Origin: JBICHN01 sp043101845
GTDB taxonomy: Bacteria > Planctomycetota > Phycisphaerae > Phycisphaerales > UBA5793
Direction of reading: 5' to 3'
DNA length: 64,000 nucleotides
Assembly (NCBI GenBank): GCA_043101845.1
Contig: JBICHN010000002.1
Coordinates: forward strand, 372,001 to 436,000
Below the pieces are notes generated by a model. It was not told where the DNA came from. It was given only the letters and a program-made list of their open reading frames with translations, and searched no databases. Within the stretch, counting starts at the first letter, position 1. Every line of letters begins with the position of its first letter. Below are positions 1-9,205 of this stretch, piece after piece. A program made the translations under genes and the position numbers.

Positions 1-369
1 ACGGTCAACGCTTCGCAGACGGTCGAGCGTATTGTCGACATGTATCCCGCGGACCAGCAGAATCAGATTCGATCGATGCTCGCGAACACGCTGCAGGCGG
101 TGGTTTCGCAGACGCTGTTCAGCCGCATCGATTCGCCGGGAATGGTCCCGGCCGTCGAGATCATGCTCTGTACCCCGGCGATTCGAAACATCATCCGCGA
201 GAACCGTTCGTTCGAGATTCCGAATGTCATCGAGACGAACCGCAATCTGGGGATGATGAGCCTCGATACGGCGATCGCCGAGTTGTACTTCAACGGCATG
301 ATCAGCCGCGAGGACGCCATCGCTCAGGCCGCATACCCCGACAAGCTGGAGCGCGCGCTCGCCGCGTGA
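1..369 (+). CDS. pilT: PilT-type twitching/secretion ATPase, C-terminal part (5' end outside window)
   Basis: The frame is open from base 1 and encodes about 122 residues up to TGA at 367-369. The peptide matches the C-terminal third of PilT/PilU hexameric ATPases: a VVSQTLFSRIDSPGMVPAVE segment, then TPAIRNIIRE and a SLDTAIAELYFNGMISREDA tail, which follow the Walker/His-box core in the family. PilT powers pilus retraction at the cytoplasmic side of the inner membrane. The Walker A/B region lies upstream of the window, so PilT cannot be told from PilU or a GspE variant with certainty. It sits 51 bases before a PilC/GspF gene, the usual order of a type IV pilus/type II secretion operon. Confidence 0.85.
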   Translation, partial: TVNASQTVERIVDMYPADQQNQIRSMLANTLQAVVSQTLFSRIDSPGMVPAVEIMLCTPAIRNIIRENRSFEIPNVIETNRNLGMMSLDTAIAELYFNGMISREDAIAQAAYPDKLERALAA

Positions 370-420
370 TGATGGGGCGCGTCGTCGCGCCGGGAACCAA
401 GAGACCGGAAGGGCGGGCTC

Positions 421-1653
421 ATGCCGCTGTATCGATACCAGGCTCGAAATGCACAGGGACAGATGCAATCGGGGACCGTCGCGGCCGATTCCGCGATGGC
501 CGCGGCGACGATCCTGCGTAATCAGGGCCAGCGGGTCAATCAGTTGGTTCCGATTGGCGGAGGAAAGGGCGCCAAGGGCGGACTCGCCGCGACGCTTAAA
601 TCACTCAACTACTCCTCAGGCCCCTCGCAGAAGGATGTGCTCGACTTCACGACGCAACTCGCCGTGATGATTCGCGCGGGCATCTCCATTCGGGCGGCGC
701 TCGACGGCATCGCCGGTCAGGTGCAGAACCCGAAGTGGCGGGCGATCCTCCGGGAGATCAAGGAGGATGTGGAGAGCGGAAAGCAGTTCTCGGAGGCGAT
801 CGCCAAGCATCCGAAGCTCTTCAGCCCGCTCTATGTCAACATGGTGCGCGCATCCGAGATGTCGGGATCGTTCGCGAAGATGCTCGATCGAATCGCCGCG
901 TACATGACGCAGCAGCTCGAGACGCGCAAGATGGTCATCGGCGCGATGATCTACCCCGCGATCATCGGCGCCATGGCGATCGCCGTGACGATCTTCCTCC
1001 TCACCTTCGTGCTTCCCCGCTTCGCCGTGATCTTCCAGGGGAAAGAGGAGCATCTCCCGCGACCCACGGTCATGCTCATGGCGCTCTCGGCGTGGATGGT
1101 CAAGTACTGGTTGTTCCTCGTGCTCGGCATGATCGCGGCCGGCGTCGGGTTCATGTTCTTCCGCAAGACGCAGGTCGGCCGCCTGTCGCTCGACAAGCTC
1201 AAGCTCAAGTTCCCCGTCTTTCGCCGCATGTTCTCGGCGCTGTACATCAACCGGGCCCTGCACACGATGGGAGAGCTTCTCGCCGCCGGCGTGCCGATGC
1301 TCGATTCGATCGCGATCACGGGCGACATCGTCGGCAATCTCTTTCACAAGAAGCTGTGGCGGTCGGTTTATGTATCGGTGAAGCAGGGAAAGAAGCTCGT
1401 GACGCCGCTCCAACGGCAGGCGCTCCTGCCCAAACCGGTCGTGCAGATGATCGCCGCGGGCGAAGAGTCCGGTAAGTTGGCGGATGTACTGCAGGAGATC
1501 GCGTCGTACTACAGCAAGCTGCTGCGTGACACGATCAAGACGGTGACCAGTATGATTGAACCGATCATGATCATTGTGATGGGTTCCATCGTCGGCTTCA
1601 TCGCGATGGCCATCATTCTCCCGATCTTCAAGATGAGCTCGCTCGTTAAGTAA
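421..1653 (+). CDS. pilC: Type IV pilus/type II secretion inner-membrane platform protein PilC/GspF
   Basis: 410 residues, the normal length of PilC/GspF. It has an N-terminal PLYRYQARNAQGQ start typical of the family and two T2SSF domains (about residues 65-195 and 265-390). Hydrophobic membrane segments lie near residues 170-198, 220-243 and 380-405. The repeated signature is visible as DFTTQLAVMIRAGI in the first domain and ALHTMGELLAAGVPMLDSI in the second. The start is preceded by a purine-rich ribosome site (GGAAGGGCGGG). The product forms the membrane platform on which the PilT/PilB-type ATPases act to move pilin subunits. It is followed 23 bases later by prepilin-like genes, so one operon is likely. 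PilC and GspF cannot be separated from sequence alone. Confidence 0.93.
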   Translation: MPLYRYQARNAQGQMQSGTVAADSAMAAATILRNQGQRVNQLVPIGGGKGAKGGLAATLKSLNYSSGPSQKDVLDFTTQLAVMIRAGISIRAALDGIAGQVQNPKWRAILREIKEDVESGKQFSEAIAKHPKLFSPLYVNMVRASEMSGSFAKMLDRIAAYMTQQLETRKMVIGAMIYPAIIGAMAIAVTIFLLTFVLPRFAVIFQGKEEHLPRPTVMLMALSAWMVKYWLFLVLGMIAAGVGFMFFRKTQVGRLSLDKLKLKFPVFRRMFSALYINRALHTMGELLAAGVPMLDSIAITGDIVGNLFHKKLWRSVYVSVKQGKKLVTPLQRQALLPKPVVQMIAAGEESGKLADVLQEIASYYSKLLRDTIKTVTSMIEPIMIIVMGSIVGFIAMAIILPIFKMSSLVK

Positions 1654-1676
1654 GGGAGGGTGGCGAAGCGAGGAGA

Positions 1677-2261
1677 ATGATCGCGATGCGGACCCATCCA
1701 ACTCGAACCCACCGCCGCCGAGTCCTTCGACGCGCTGGTTTCACACTGATGGAGACCGCGCTGGCGATCGTCATCGTGTCGACCGGTGTGCTCTCCATCA
1801 TCTACGCCCAGCAGGCCTTTCTTCAGGAGAACGACTGGTCGTCCCGCCTGAGCACGGCGACCTATCTCGCCAACGAGGTCCGGGAGATGACCATTCGGCT
1901 GCCCCGGCACGATCCGGTGACCTGGACCGCGTATTGGGGTCCCGAGCCGAATGAACTCAACCTCGAAGACTTCGATGACCTCGATGATTTCGACGGAGCC
2001 GACGGACTCGGCTTGACCTACGCCGCGCTCGACGCGACCGGTCCGGTCAATGCGCGGCGCGAGGTCATTCCGAACATGCAGGGCTGGTCGCAGTACATCC
2101 GGGTGTTCAATGTTGATCCGATGGACATCGCGGCGCCGGGCGATCCACTCATGGATGGACAGACGACGATGATGCGCGTCGAGGTCGTCGTGAGTTACCA
2201 GGGACCGCTCGACGCCGAGCCGGGTGAGATTACACGAGTCTCCTGGATCAGCCGTTACTGA
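1677..2261 (+). CDS. Prepilin-like minor pilin/pseudopilin (PilV/GspI-like)
   Basis: 194 residues. A basic leader of about 20 residues ends in a class III prepilin cleavage motif, AGFTLMETALAIVIVSTGVL, with the invariant Glu at +5 and a hydrophobic helix after it. Prepilin peptidase would cut after the Gly and the protein would enter the pilus or pseudopilus. The C-terminal part is acidic (a run DDLDDFDGADG near residues 101-111) and not recognisable as a specific minor pilin; position and N-terminal spacing fit PilV/GspI. The stop TGA shares one base with the ATG of the next gene, implying translational coupling. The calls on family subtype are inference. Confidence 0.8.
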   Translation: MIAMRTHPTRTHRRRVLRRAGFTLMETALAIVIVSTGVLSIIYAQQAFLQENDWSSRLSTATYLANEVREMTIRLPRHDPVTWTAYWGPEPNELNLEDFDDLDDFDGADGLGLTYAALDATGPVNARREVIPNMQGWSQYIRVFNVDPMDIAAPGDPLMDGQTTMMRVEVVVSYQGPLDAEPGEITRVSWISRY

Positions 2262-4804
2262 TGGGTTCCGGGGGAAGTGACAGTTTGATGGTGATGGCAC
2301 GCCGATCGTGCAGGACGGAGCGTTTGATGAACAGGTCTACCCGACGACCGCGCCGTGTGTCGCGCCCGGGCCGTCGCGGTGACCGAAGAGGGGTGGCTTC
2401 GGTACTGGCGATGATGTTTCTGGTCGTCTTCAGCTCACTCGCGGCCGTGATGGCGGTCGTCGCGCAGGGGAACCTGCGCACGGCGCACTCGCATCAGCAG
2501 GTGAACCGCGCCTACAGCGCTGCAGAGACCGGACTGACTTTCGCCGCCCGCCGCATCGCCGAAGCGTCGGCGCGGTTCGTCGTCGAACGCGGGGTCATTG
2601 ATGCCGATCTCGCGGAGAAACTCTGGGACGGAACCTGGGATCCGGATGTGGACGGGCAGATCACGGTTCTGCCGCCCGAAGGATTCGTCGAAGGAACCGC
2701 CGCGACGGGAATCGCCGAAGCGGTGATGAACGCGCATGTCGCCGACGGGCATTCGGTGAATCTCGAAGAGTGGCATGCGTTGCTGCCGGACATCGACGAG
2801 TTCGGCAAGCTCGTCGTCAAGCCCATTCTCGTGGACGACGACGAGAATTGTCCCACCTTTCAGCTGAGTTACGAGCCGCTCGCGGACGGGCGCTATGTGC
2901 GCGTCACGAGCGTCGGCCGCGACGGCGAACTGACGCGCACGCTGCAGATGGACTTTCAAATCGTGAAGCGGCTTGACGCGGCGATCATCTCCCCCAACCG
3001 GATCATGGTTGGGAAGAATGTGTTCATCGACGGCCCGATCGGAAGCCGATACGGCGAGAACCCCGAGGATCTCGAGGCCGACAACGGACATCCGCTCGTC
3101 CTTCGATCCGATTTCCGTTACCTCGATGACGCGCTGGACGGACAGATTGACGAGTTGATCACTCGCATCGCCGAGCACGATGTCGACGGCGATAACCGTC
3201 TCCGTCCAACGCACCCGTCCGAATCGCTGGGACTGACCGAGCCCTACATGGCGGATTTCAGCGGTGACGGATTCGTCGATGACTACGACCTCTGGGTCGG
3301 CTTCTACGACACGGATGACGACGGCGCGATCGTGTACGACACCGACCTCGCGATCGCAGCCGGACTCGGCTCGCTCTCGGAGGAATTCTCGGATATCGAC
3401 GATCAGCTCTGTGATCTGATCGATTCGCGCGAGCCGGATCGAAACGGCGACGGGCTCGTCGACGCGGCGGATACGGCGCTCGGATACCTCGACGGGGTCG
3501 TCGATAACCTCGACGGGTACTCGAAGGTGCGAGGCTCGCTCCTCTTCAAGACCTCAAAGTCGGAGTGGGAGACGGCCCAGGGAGGCATCGACTACCAGAG
3601 TGTGGTGCAGGGCGCGCTGCGACCGGACCTCGAAGAGGCCGCCACGAACTTTCAGGTCTCCGACACCCAGCTCTACGACCTCGATCCGGAGGATTTCGTC
3701 AATTCCCAGGCCGGCGTGAAGACCGCGGCGCTCGACGGTCTGCCGTTCGAGGATCAGGTCGAAGCGCAACTCGGCGGCGATCTGCTCACCCATGTGTGGT
3801 CGGACCATGCGACCGATCCGGATTACCTTCGCGCCGAACTCGGGCTCTGGGAGCAGATGCCTCTCGGTTCACCCGGCTTCTACGACTGGTACAAGCGTCC
3901 GATCTACAAGAACATGACCTTCGTCAATGTGACGATCCCGATCGGCGAGTACGACCCCACGGGCGCCTACGCGACTCCGACTTTCAACAACCTCAACAAC
4001 GGGTTGTTCATCAACTGCACTTTCATCGGCGCGGTCTATGCGCAGACCTACTCCGGGAGCGGTCAGGACCACCACAACTGGAACTTCCTGGGGATGAAGG
4101 AGAAGATCGGGAACGACTATGTGGACAAGTACGACTACGCGTACTGGGATCCGCCCCTGATGATTCCGGGCTATCCGGATCCGATTCTCGACACGAAGCC
4201 GTTCTCGAACAACCTCCGATTCCATGACTGCCTGATCGTGGGCTCGATTGTGACGGACAGCCCCGATCAGTTCGCCCATGTGCGAAACAAGGTTCAGTTC
4301 ACCGGGAACACCCGCTTCTCATTCGATACGGCTGACGCGTCGGGCGCCAACCTCACGCCGGAGGAACTCACGATCGCCCTTCAGTCGTTTGAGGACAATC
4401 GGGAGGAACTCGAGAAGTCATCGCTGATGGCGCCGAATTTCTCAGTCGATGTGGGCAACTTCGAGAACCAGGACGAGAAGGTCGAGTTGAAGGGAACGAT
4501 CGTCGCCGGAGTCATGGACATTCGCGGGTCGGCCTACATCGAAGGCACGCTGCTCATGACCTATGCGCCGGTCGAAGGCGAGGGAGCTCTGTACTACGGC
4601 GGAAGCGCCGCGTCGTTCAACACGACAATCGGCTACTTCGGTCCGGACGACGGCGATGGTGAAGGCGGCACGCCGACCCTCGCAGAGGGCTTCGGGGAAA
4701 TCACGATCGTGTACAACCCTGAGTTGGCGATGCCCGACGGCATCATGGCGCCGCTCAAGGCCGTGTTCGTCTCGGGCACCTACCACGAGGGAGGCGAGTT
4801 GTGA
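2261..4804 (+). CDS. Large PilX-like pilus assembly protein with calcium-binding (dockerin-like) loops
   Basis: 847 residues. A basic N-terminus is followed by a PilX-type segment at about residues 46-90: GVASVLAMMFLVVFSSLAAV, then an AYSAAETGL motif, as in GspK/PilX helices. The remainder is exported. It contains several EF-hand/dockerin-type Asp-rich loops at about residues 305-411, for example DVDGDNRLRP, DFSGDGFVDDYDL, DTDDDGAIVYDTDL and DRNGDGLVDAAD. The C-terminal half has no family I can name. It is far longer than PilX (about 200 residues) or GspK (about 320). An upstream ATG was taken because it overlaps the preceding stop, although in-frame ATGs at residues 10, 12 and 23 could serve. 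Likely an unusually large tip or minor pilin whose folding or binding depends on calcium; this role is inference. Confidence 0.75.
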   Translation: MGSGGSDSLMVMARRSCRTERLMNRSTRRPRRVSRPGRRGDRRGVASVLAMMFLVVFSSLAAVMAVVAQGNLRTAHSHQQVNRAYSAAETGLTFAARRIAEASARFVVERGVIDADLAEKLWDGTWDPDVDGQITVLPPEGFVEGTAATGIAEAVMNAHVADGHSVNLEEWHALLPDIDEFGKLVVKPILVDDDENCPTFQLSYEPLADGRYVRVTSVGRDGELTRTLQMDFQIVKRLDAAIISPNRIMVGKNVFIDGPIGSRYGENPEDLEADNGHPLVLRSDFRYLDDALDGQIDELITRIAEHDVDGDNRLRPTHPSESLGLTEPYMADFSGDGFVDDYDLWVGFYDTDDDGAIVYDTDLAIAAGLGSLSEEFSDIDDQLCDLIDSREPDRNGDGLVDAADTALGYLDGVVDNLDGYSKVRGSLLFKTSKSEWETAQGGIDYQSVVQGALRPDLEEAATNFQVSDTQLYDLDPEDFVNSQAGVKTAALDGLPFEDQVEAQLGGDLLTHVWSDHATDPDYLRAELGLWEQMPLGSPGFYDWYKRPIYKNMTFVNVTIPIGEYDPTGAYATPTFNNLNNGLFINCTFIGAVYAQTYSGSGQDHHNWNFLGMKEKIGNDYVDKYDYAYWDPPLMIPGYPDPILDTKPFSNNLRFHDCLIVGSIVTDSPDQFAHVRNKVQFTGNTRFSFDTADASGANLTPEELTIALQSFEDNREELEKSSLMAPNFSVDVGNFENQDEKVELKGTIVAGVMDIRGSAYIEGTLLMTYAPVEGEGALYYGGSAASFNTTIGYFGPDDGDGEGGTPTLAEGFGEITIVYNPELAMPDGIMAPLKAVFVSGTYHEGGEL

Positions 4805-5394
4805 ACCGGACGCGGTCACGACGCCGCAGGATTGATCGCCGCGCGTTCAGCTTCGTGGAGATGCTGATCGCGCTCGCGATCAGCGCGATGCTCCTCACGG
4901 CGGTTATGGGCGCCCTGCAGGCGTCGTTGCGCGCCTATCAGGGAACGACGGAGTGGGCGTCGCGCTGCGCGGTCGCGCGGCTGACGATGCACCGAATCCT
5001 GACCATGATTCGAACCGGCACGGACTTCGGACCGTTCCCCGCGAATGTGCTCGCCGACCCCGTGCTCGAATCGGATTTCATCGAGTTCGTGGCGAACACC
5101 GGGGAGGTGTTGCGGATCGAATACCGTCCCGACGATGAAACGCTCTATGTCATTCAGGACCCGGGGGGCGCCGCGGTCGAGGATGTGCTCATGACGGGCA
5201 TGCCGCCTCAATTCGACGAACTGGGCGAACGCATCCTCCCGTTTACGCTGCACTACGAGATCGGGCCATCGCTCTATCGCGCGACCGTCGACTTCCTGAT
5301 CGCGAATGATCCGGATGTCGAGCTTGAGATCGAAAGCGACGATGTGCCGCCCATTCGACTTGTCGCTTCGATTGTTCCGCGAAACAACATGTGA
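4801..5394 (+). CDS. Prepilin-like minor pilin (PilW/GspJ-like)
   Basis: 197 residues starting at GTG 4801, which overlaps the TGA of the preceding gene (GTGA). A basic leader precedes a prepilin motif, FSFVEMLIALAISAMLLTAV, with Phe in place of Gly or Ala just before the usual hydrophobic block and the expected Glu at +5. The family usually keeps Gly at -1; here the residue before FVEML is Ser, which is unusual and may reduce cleavage. The downstream domain resembles GspJ/PilW in length and layout. Last gene of the pilus operon: the next gene is convergent with its stop immediately adjacent at 5395. Confidence 0.72.
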   Translation: MNRTRSRRRRIDRRAFSFVEMLIALAISAMLLTAVMGALQASLRAYQGTTEWASRCAVARLTMHRILTMIRTGTDFGPFPANVLADPVLESDFIEFVANTGEVLRIEYRPDDETLYVIQDPGGAAVEDVLMTGMPPQFDELGERILPFTLHYEIGPSLYRATVDFLIANDPDVELEIESDDVPPIRLVASIVPRNNM

Positions 5395-6036
5395 TCAGCG
5401 GAGTGGTCGCGCCGGAGCTCCGGCGACGGTCTCGCCCGGTTCGATATCATGGACCACGACGGCGCCGGCGCCGACCACGGCGCGCGCGCCCACCCGTCGA
5501 CCTGGAATCACCACGGCGGCGGCGCCGATCAACGCCTCAGCGCCGATTCGCGCCTCGCCGGCGACGGTCGAGTTTGGCGCAAGATGAGCGCCGGCCTCCA
5601 CGACGACATCGTGCTCAACGACGGCGCCGGTATTCACGATCACTGCTCGATCGATCCGGGCGTCGGGACTGATGACCACACCGGCGCCCACGAAAACACC
5701 GACGCCGACCTGTGCGCTCTCGGAAACGACTGCGGCTGGATGAATCACCGTGGCGAAGTCGATGCCCGATCGAGCCATCTCATCGGAAAGTTCGACTCGT
5801 CTCGCATTCGCCCCAATCGCGACGAGCATCACGCAATCCTGGTGCTCCGAAAACGAACGGATTGGACCAAGTCGTCGGGCGCCGATCGACGCGAGAGGCG
5901 CTTCCGCGGAATCATCGAGAAACCCTCGGACGCGCCATCCGGCGCGCAGCGCTGCGTCATAGACGACCTTTGCGTGCCCGCCGCCCCCGAGAAGAACGAG
6001 GTCAGACGCTGGTCGATCATTCGCGTCGCCACCCAT
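5395..6036 (-). CDS. NeuD/PglD-type left-handed beta-helix acyltransferase
   Basis: 213 residues. N-terminal nucleotide-sugar binding subdomain with LVLLGGGGHAKVVYDAAL, then VIHPAAVVSESAQVGVGVFV and about eight hexapeptide turns ending in the family hallmark ETVAGAPARPLR. Enzymes of this family (PglD, NeuD, PerB-like) acetylate amino-sugar nucleotides used for surface glycans, sialic or pseudaminic acids and flagellin or lipopolysaccharide decoration. The catalytic His is probably in VVEHDVVVEAG. The ATG at 6036 was chosen because GGAG lies seven bases upstream; a longer frame to 6168 would overlap the preceding gene. Convergent with the pilus operon. The substrate cannot be read from the sequence. 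Confidence 0.85.
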   Translation of the reverse strand: MGGDANDRPASDLVLLGGGGHAKVVYDAALRAGWRVRGFLDDSAEAPLASIGARRLGPIRSFSEHQDCVMLVAIGANARRVELSDEMARSGIDFATVIHPAAVVSESAQVGVGVFVGAGVVISPDARIDRAVIVNTGAVVEHDVVVEAGAHLAPNSTVAGEARIGAEALIGAAAVVIPGRRVGARAVVGAGAVVVHDIEPGETVAGAPARPLR

Positions 6037-6091
6037 TTCGTGTCTCCGTGCCGCTCCGGTGTCGTCGCAGTTGTGCGAGAGCATCGACCGA

Positions 6092-6601
6092 TCAGGCGCC
6101 GCTCGACGAGTTTTCATCCGCGGCCGCGGGTCTGGACGGCGCGTCGCGAATCGGACGGTACTTCTCACCGATCGCCAGATCCCAGGGTTCGACGGCGTCG
6201 CTCAACTCAATCCCGCGGAACTCACTTCGACATCGGTAACAGACGGCGAGTTGACCCGTGAAGAAATAGAGCGCCGCATCGATGACGACGACCCCGGCGA
6301 GCACCGCGATCGACCAGGGCACGAAGCGCGGACCCATTGCAAAGAGGACAATGCTGCCCACGCCTGCGACCACAACCAGCCCGAGGCCGAATCGCTGGGG
6401 GAAGTCTCGCCGTCGAAATAGATCGCGTCCTCGGCAGACCGGGCAACGGTCTAGTACATTGTCTTCCGTCAGCGCATGGTCCCAGTCGAGGGGTACCGGT
6501 GGTCTGTCGGGAGAGACCGACACGGACGCCGGGCGGGAGTTCGGGTCAACCACCACGCGTCCCAGACACTCACGATCTCGATCTCGCAGATCAATGCGCA
6601 T
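6092..6601 (-). CDS. Small two-helix membrane protein with zinc-ribbon-like cysteines
   Basis: 169 residues from ATG 6601 (a longer frame to 6664 would run into the divergent mqnA region). The protein has a CPVCRG pair near residue 54, two adjacent membrane helices at about residues 70-110 (LGLVVVAGVGSIVLF and SIAVLAGVVVIDAALYFF), then a CYRCRSEFRGI pair. The two CxxC pairs on the same side of the helices could bind one zinc ion. I do not recognise the family. It lies directly upstream of the acyltransferase on the same strand (55 bases between), so the two may be co-transcribed. Function unknown. Confidence 0.6.
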   Translation of the reverse strand: MRIDLRDRDRECLGRVVVDPNSRPASVSVSPDRPPVPLDWDHALTEDNVLDRCPVCRGRDLFRRRDFPQRFGLGLVVVAGVGSIVLFAMGPRFVPWSIAVLAGVVVIDAALYFFTGQLAVCYRCRSEFRGIELSDAVEPWDLAIGEKYRPIRDAPSRPAAADENSSSGA

Positions 6602-6681
6602 GACGCAGGATGATCGGCCGCTTATTCTTCGAGGGCAATGAGACCACACACGACAATCGCACACTTCGAATCGGCATCGTC

Positions 6682-7512
6682 ATGACCGGGACGACCACGG
6701 CCCGCTGGCGAATCGGTGTGGTCAGCTATGTCAATACGCTGCCGCTCGTCGATGGACTCGACCGTTTACGGGAACTTGAGATGCTGGCGGCGCCACCGAG
6801 CGCGCTCATCGAACAGCTTCTTGACGGTCGCGTTGATCTCGCCCTGTGCTCGATCATCGACTATCAGCGGAGTCCGAAGCCGCTGCAGATCGTTCCGGCC
6901 GGGTTGCTCGGCTGCGACGGGTCGACGATGACCGTGCGGCTCTTCAGCCATTCTCCGATTGAGCGGATCAGCCGTGTCTGCTGCGATGTGGAGAGCCACA
7001 CTTCCGTCACGCTCCTTCGTATCCTGCTCCATGAACTTCACGGAGTGAAACCGGAACTCGTTGACTTCGATGCGCGCGACCGACGAGTCCGAGAAACGGA
7101 CGAACGGGTCGAGTGGCCGGAGGCCATGCTGCTGATCGGGGACAAGGTCGTCACCGATTCCACGCCGGCGATCCGCTATCCCTACCAACTCGATCTCGGC
7201 GCGGAGTGGAAGGAACTGACGGGCCTTCCCTTCGTGTTCGCCTCATGGCTGGCGCCGGCGGACGCCGAGGTCAGCGCGCTCGGAGCCGTGCTTGACCGCC
7301 AGCGGCGACACAATCGACAACGCCTTGAAGTTCTGCTGCAGCGCGCGGCCGAGCGCGGCTGGCCGATCGATCTGGCGCGAGAGTACCTCACCGGAATGCT
7401 TCGCTACGAATGGACGCCGGAGGCCCGCGTTGGGGTCGAGCGATTCTTCGAGTATGCGTATCGGCTCGGACTCATCGACGAGAATCGGCCTCTTCGTTTC
7501 GCCAGTTGGTAA
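6682..7512 (+). CDS. mqnA: Chorismate dehydratase MqnA (futalosine menaquinone pathway)
   Basis: 276 residues, typical for MqnA. The N-terminus WRIGVVSYVNTLPLVDGL matches the family hallmark (IGxVxYxNxxPL), followed by APPSALIEQLLDGRVDLALC and SIIDYQRSP. Later, LLIGDKVV and FVFASWLAP correspond to the conserved GD and FAxW motifs. The enzyme dehydrates chorismate to 3-enolpyruvyl-benzoate, the first step of the alternative menaquinone route, and folds like a periplasmic-binding protein although it is cytoplasmic. The ATG at 6682 starts just before the conserved block; an upstream frame from 6610 is possible but would add a non-conserved leader. The next gene begins 28 bases downstream on the same strand. 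Confidence 0.92.
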   Translation: MTGTTTARWRIGVVSYVNTLPLVDGLDRLRELEMLAAPPSALIEQLLDGRVDLALCSIIDYQRSPKPLQIVPAGLLGCDGSTMTVRLFSHSPIERISRVCCDVESHTSVTLLRILLHELHGVKPELVDFDARDRRVRETDERVEWPEAMLLIGDKVVTDSTPAIRYPYQLDLGAEWKELTGLPFVFASWLAPADAEVSALGAVLDRQRRHNRQRLEVLLQRAAERGWPIDLAREYLTGMLRYEWTPEARVGVERFFEYAYRLGLIDENRPLRFASW

Positions 7513-7540
7513 CCTGAGGCGCCGCACCTCGAGGATTCGT

Positions 7541-9205
7541 GTGGCTCGACCGCCCAAGTTCAAATCCGACGCGATCGACAATCTTCTCGATCAACTCCGA
7601 TACGCCCCGCCGGAGACGATGCGTCGGCAGATGGACGCCGCCGAGCGGCTCCTCCACGAGGTGGAGCCCGATCGGGTCTATCCGATCGACTTCATTATCT
7701 TCCGGATTACATCGTTCCGACCGGAGTCCAGTCAGCCCGATCTTCTACCGGGCGGCGCACTCATCGAAGATCTCGCGAAGTTCATCGAGCGTCTGAGCGA
7801 CGCCGCCGCACTTGGCGTGGACGAGTATGCGCCACGGGCTGCACTGCTGATGGACGAGGTCGGTCAGCGACTCAATGTGAGTCCGACCACGCTCCATCGA
7901 TATCGAAAGCAGGGTCTGGTCGCCCACCAGGTAGTCTGGCCCGATGGCAAGAAGCGGCTCGCCGTCTTTAAGGATGCGCTCGATCGATTCGTCTCCGCGA
8001 AGTCGGATCGAGTTCGACGAGCCAAGGAGTTCTCCCGCGTATCCGACGAGAGCGTCGACCGCATGCATCGCCGGGCGCGTCGCTACGCGGATATGGGCCT
8101 TTCGCTGAACGAAGCGGCGTTACGAATCGCCCGTCGATTCAATCGGAGTCACGAGACCGTTCGGCAGATTCTCATGCGTCGACGCGCGTCTTCGCCGGGT
8201 GACATCCTCTTTGAAGATCCGCAACCGCTGTCGGACCGTGATCGAGCGGTCATCCTGCGCGCCGCCGACTTTGGAGCGCCGGTCAATCTGCTCGTGAAGC
8301 GTTTCAAACGGAGCCGGAGCAGCATCTACCGCACGATTTACGAGGAGCGACTGGCGCGGTTGAATGGCTGGGCATGGAATTGGATCGAACTGCCGACCTT
8401 TGAGATTGACGGAGCGGATCAGATCATTCTCTCACCCGCGAGCGTGAGGACCGGCTTCGACCCGGACGCGACACTCGGAGGAGACGCGGAAGAATGGATC
8501 GCGGGCGCCCGTTCGACGGCGCCGCCGTCCGAGGATGACGAACTCGCCTGGTTCGCCGCCCGGCACTTCCTGCTCAACCGCGCGGATGCGGAGCGCCGCA
8601 GCCTCGCCGCGGATCGCCCTCGCGGGCTGACGCTCGATCGAATCGAGACCCGACTGCGCTGGGCCTCGCGACTTCAGCTTCGAATCATTCATGCCTTCCG
8701 GGGACCGATTCTTCGGGCGCTCGAGATCGAGGTCGGCGGACTCCTCCTCAACGAGGCGCCGCACGAGATCGCCGGACTTCACACGCTCGCCATGACGACG
8801 GCCCGCGACGCCGCGCGGGAGTTCGACCCGCGGCGGGAGCAGCGCTTCGAAACCTATCTGATCTTTTCACTTCGGCGCGCGCTCGCCCGGCGCCCCCAGA
8901 CCGCGACGGGCCGGAGGGCGCGTCGTATCTCCCAGACCAGCCTCTATTTGCGCGACTTTGGGTGGGACCTCGATCCGTGGCAACGCATCCTCGAGCCCCC
9001 ACCCCGGCTCCGGCGCAACCTGCCGCACCTGACGCCGGAGCGGCGGCAGGTCCTTATCCGCCGGTACGGGTGGGCGGGCGACGCTCCAGCCACGCTCGTC
9101 GAGGTTGGCGCCGCGCTCGGAAAGCCTCCGGAACGGATCGCGGCCCTCGAGACCGAGGCGCTTCGTGAACTCCGGCGACCCACGCCGCCGGCCAGCCCCG
9201 GCTGA
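7541..9205 (+). CDS. Sigma-factor-like DNA-binding protein with several helix-turn-helix segments
   Basis: 554 residues from GTG 7541, which has GAGG six bases upstream. Four HTH-like segments are visible. One is MerR/excisionase-like, near residues 110-150 (LNVSPTTLHRYRKQGLV, then DGKKRLAVFKDALDRF). The second is near 185-214 (LSLNEAALRIARRFNRSHET). The third is near 238-275 (VNLLVKRFKRSRSSIYRTIY). The last, at the C-terminus (about 497-550: LTPERRQVLIRRYGW then VGAALGKPPERIAALETEAL), looks like sigma-70 region 4. A weak region-2-like stretch precedes it (REFDPRREQRFETYLIFSLR). I infer a regulator that may act as or with a sigma factor. It lies between mqnA and the sigma-54-driven flagellar operon, so a role in flagellar gene control is possible but unproven. 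Confidence 0.65.
   Translation: MARPPKFKSDAIDNLLDQLRYAPPETMRRQMDAAERLLHEVEPDRVYPIDFIIFRITSFRPESSQPDLLPGGALIEDLAKFIERLSDAAALGVDEYAPRAALLMDEVGQRLNVSPTTLHRYRKQGLVAHQVVWPDGKKRLAVFKDALDRFVSAKSDRVRRAKEFSRVSDESVDRMHRRARRYADMGLSLNEAALRIARRFNRSHETVRQILMRRRASSPGDILFEDPQPLSDRDRAVILRAADFGAPVNLLVKRFKRSRSSIYRTIYEERLARLNGWAWNWIELPTFEIDGADQIILSPASVRTGFDPDATLGGDAEEWIAGARSTAPPSEDDELAWFAARHFLLNRADAERRSLAADRPRGLTLDRIETRLRWASRLQLRIIHAFRGPILRALEIEVGGLLLNEAPHEIAGLHTLAMTTARDAAREFDPRREQRFETYLIFSLRRALARRPQTATGRRARRISQTSLYLRDFGWDLDPWQRILEPPPRLRRNLPHLTPERRQVLIRRYGWAGDAPATLVEVGAALGKPPERIAALETEALRELRRPTPPASPG

Noticed and set aside
616..1701. 361-codon frame antisense to the PilC gene
   Set aside because: It is His- and Arg-rich with no domain and opposes a clear GspF fold.
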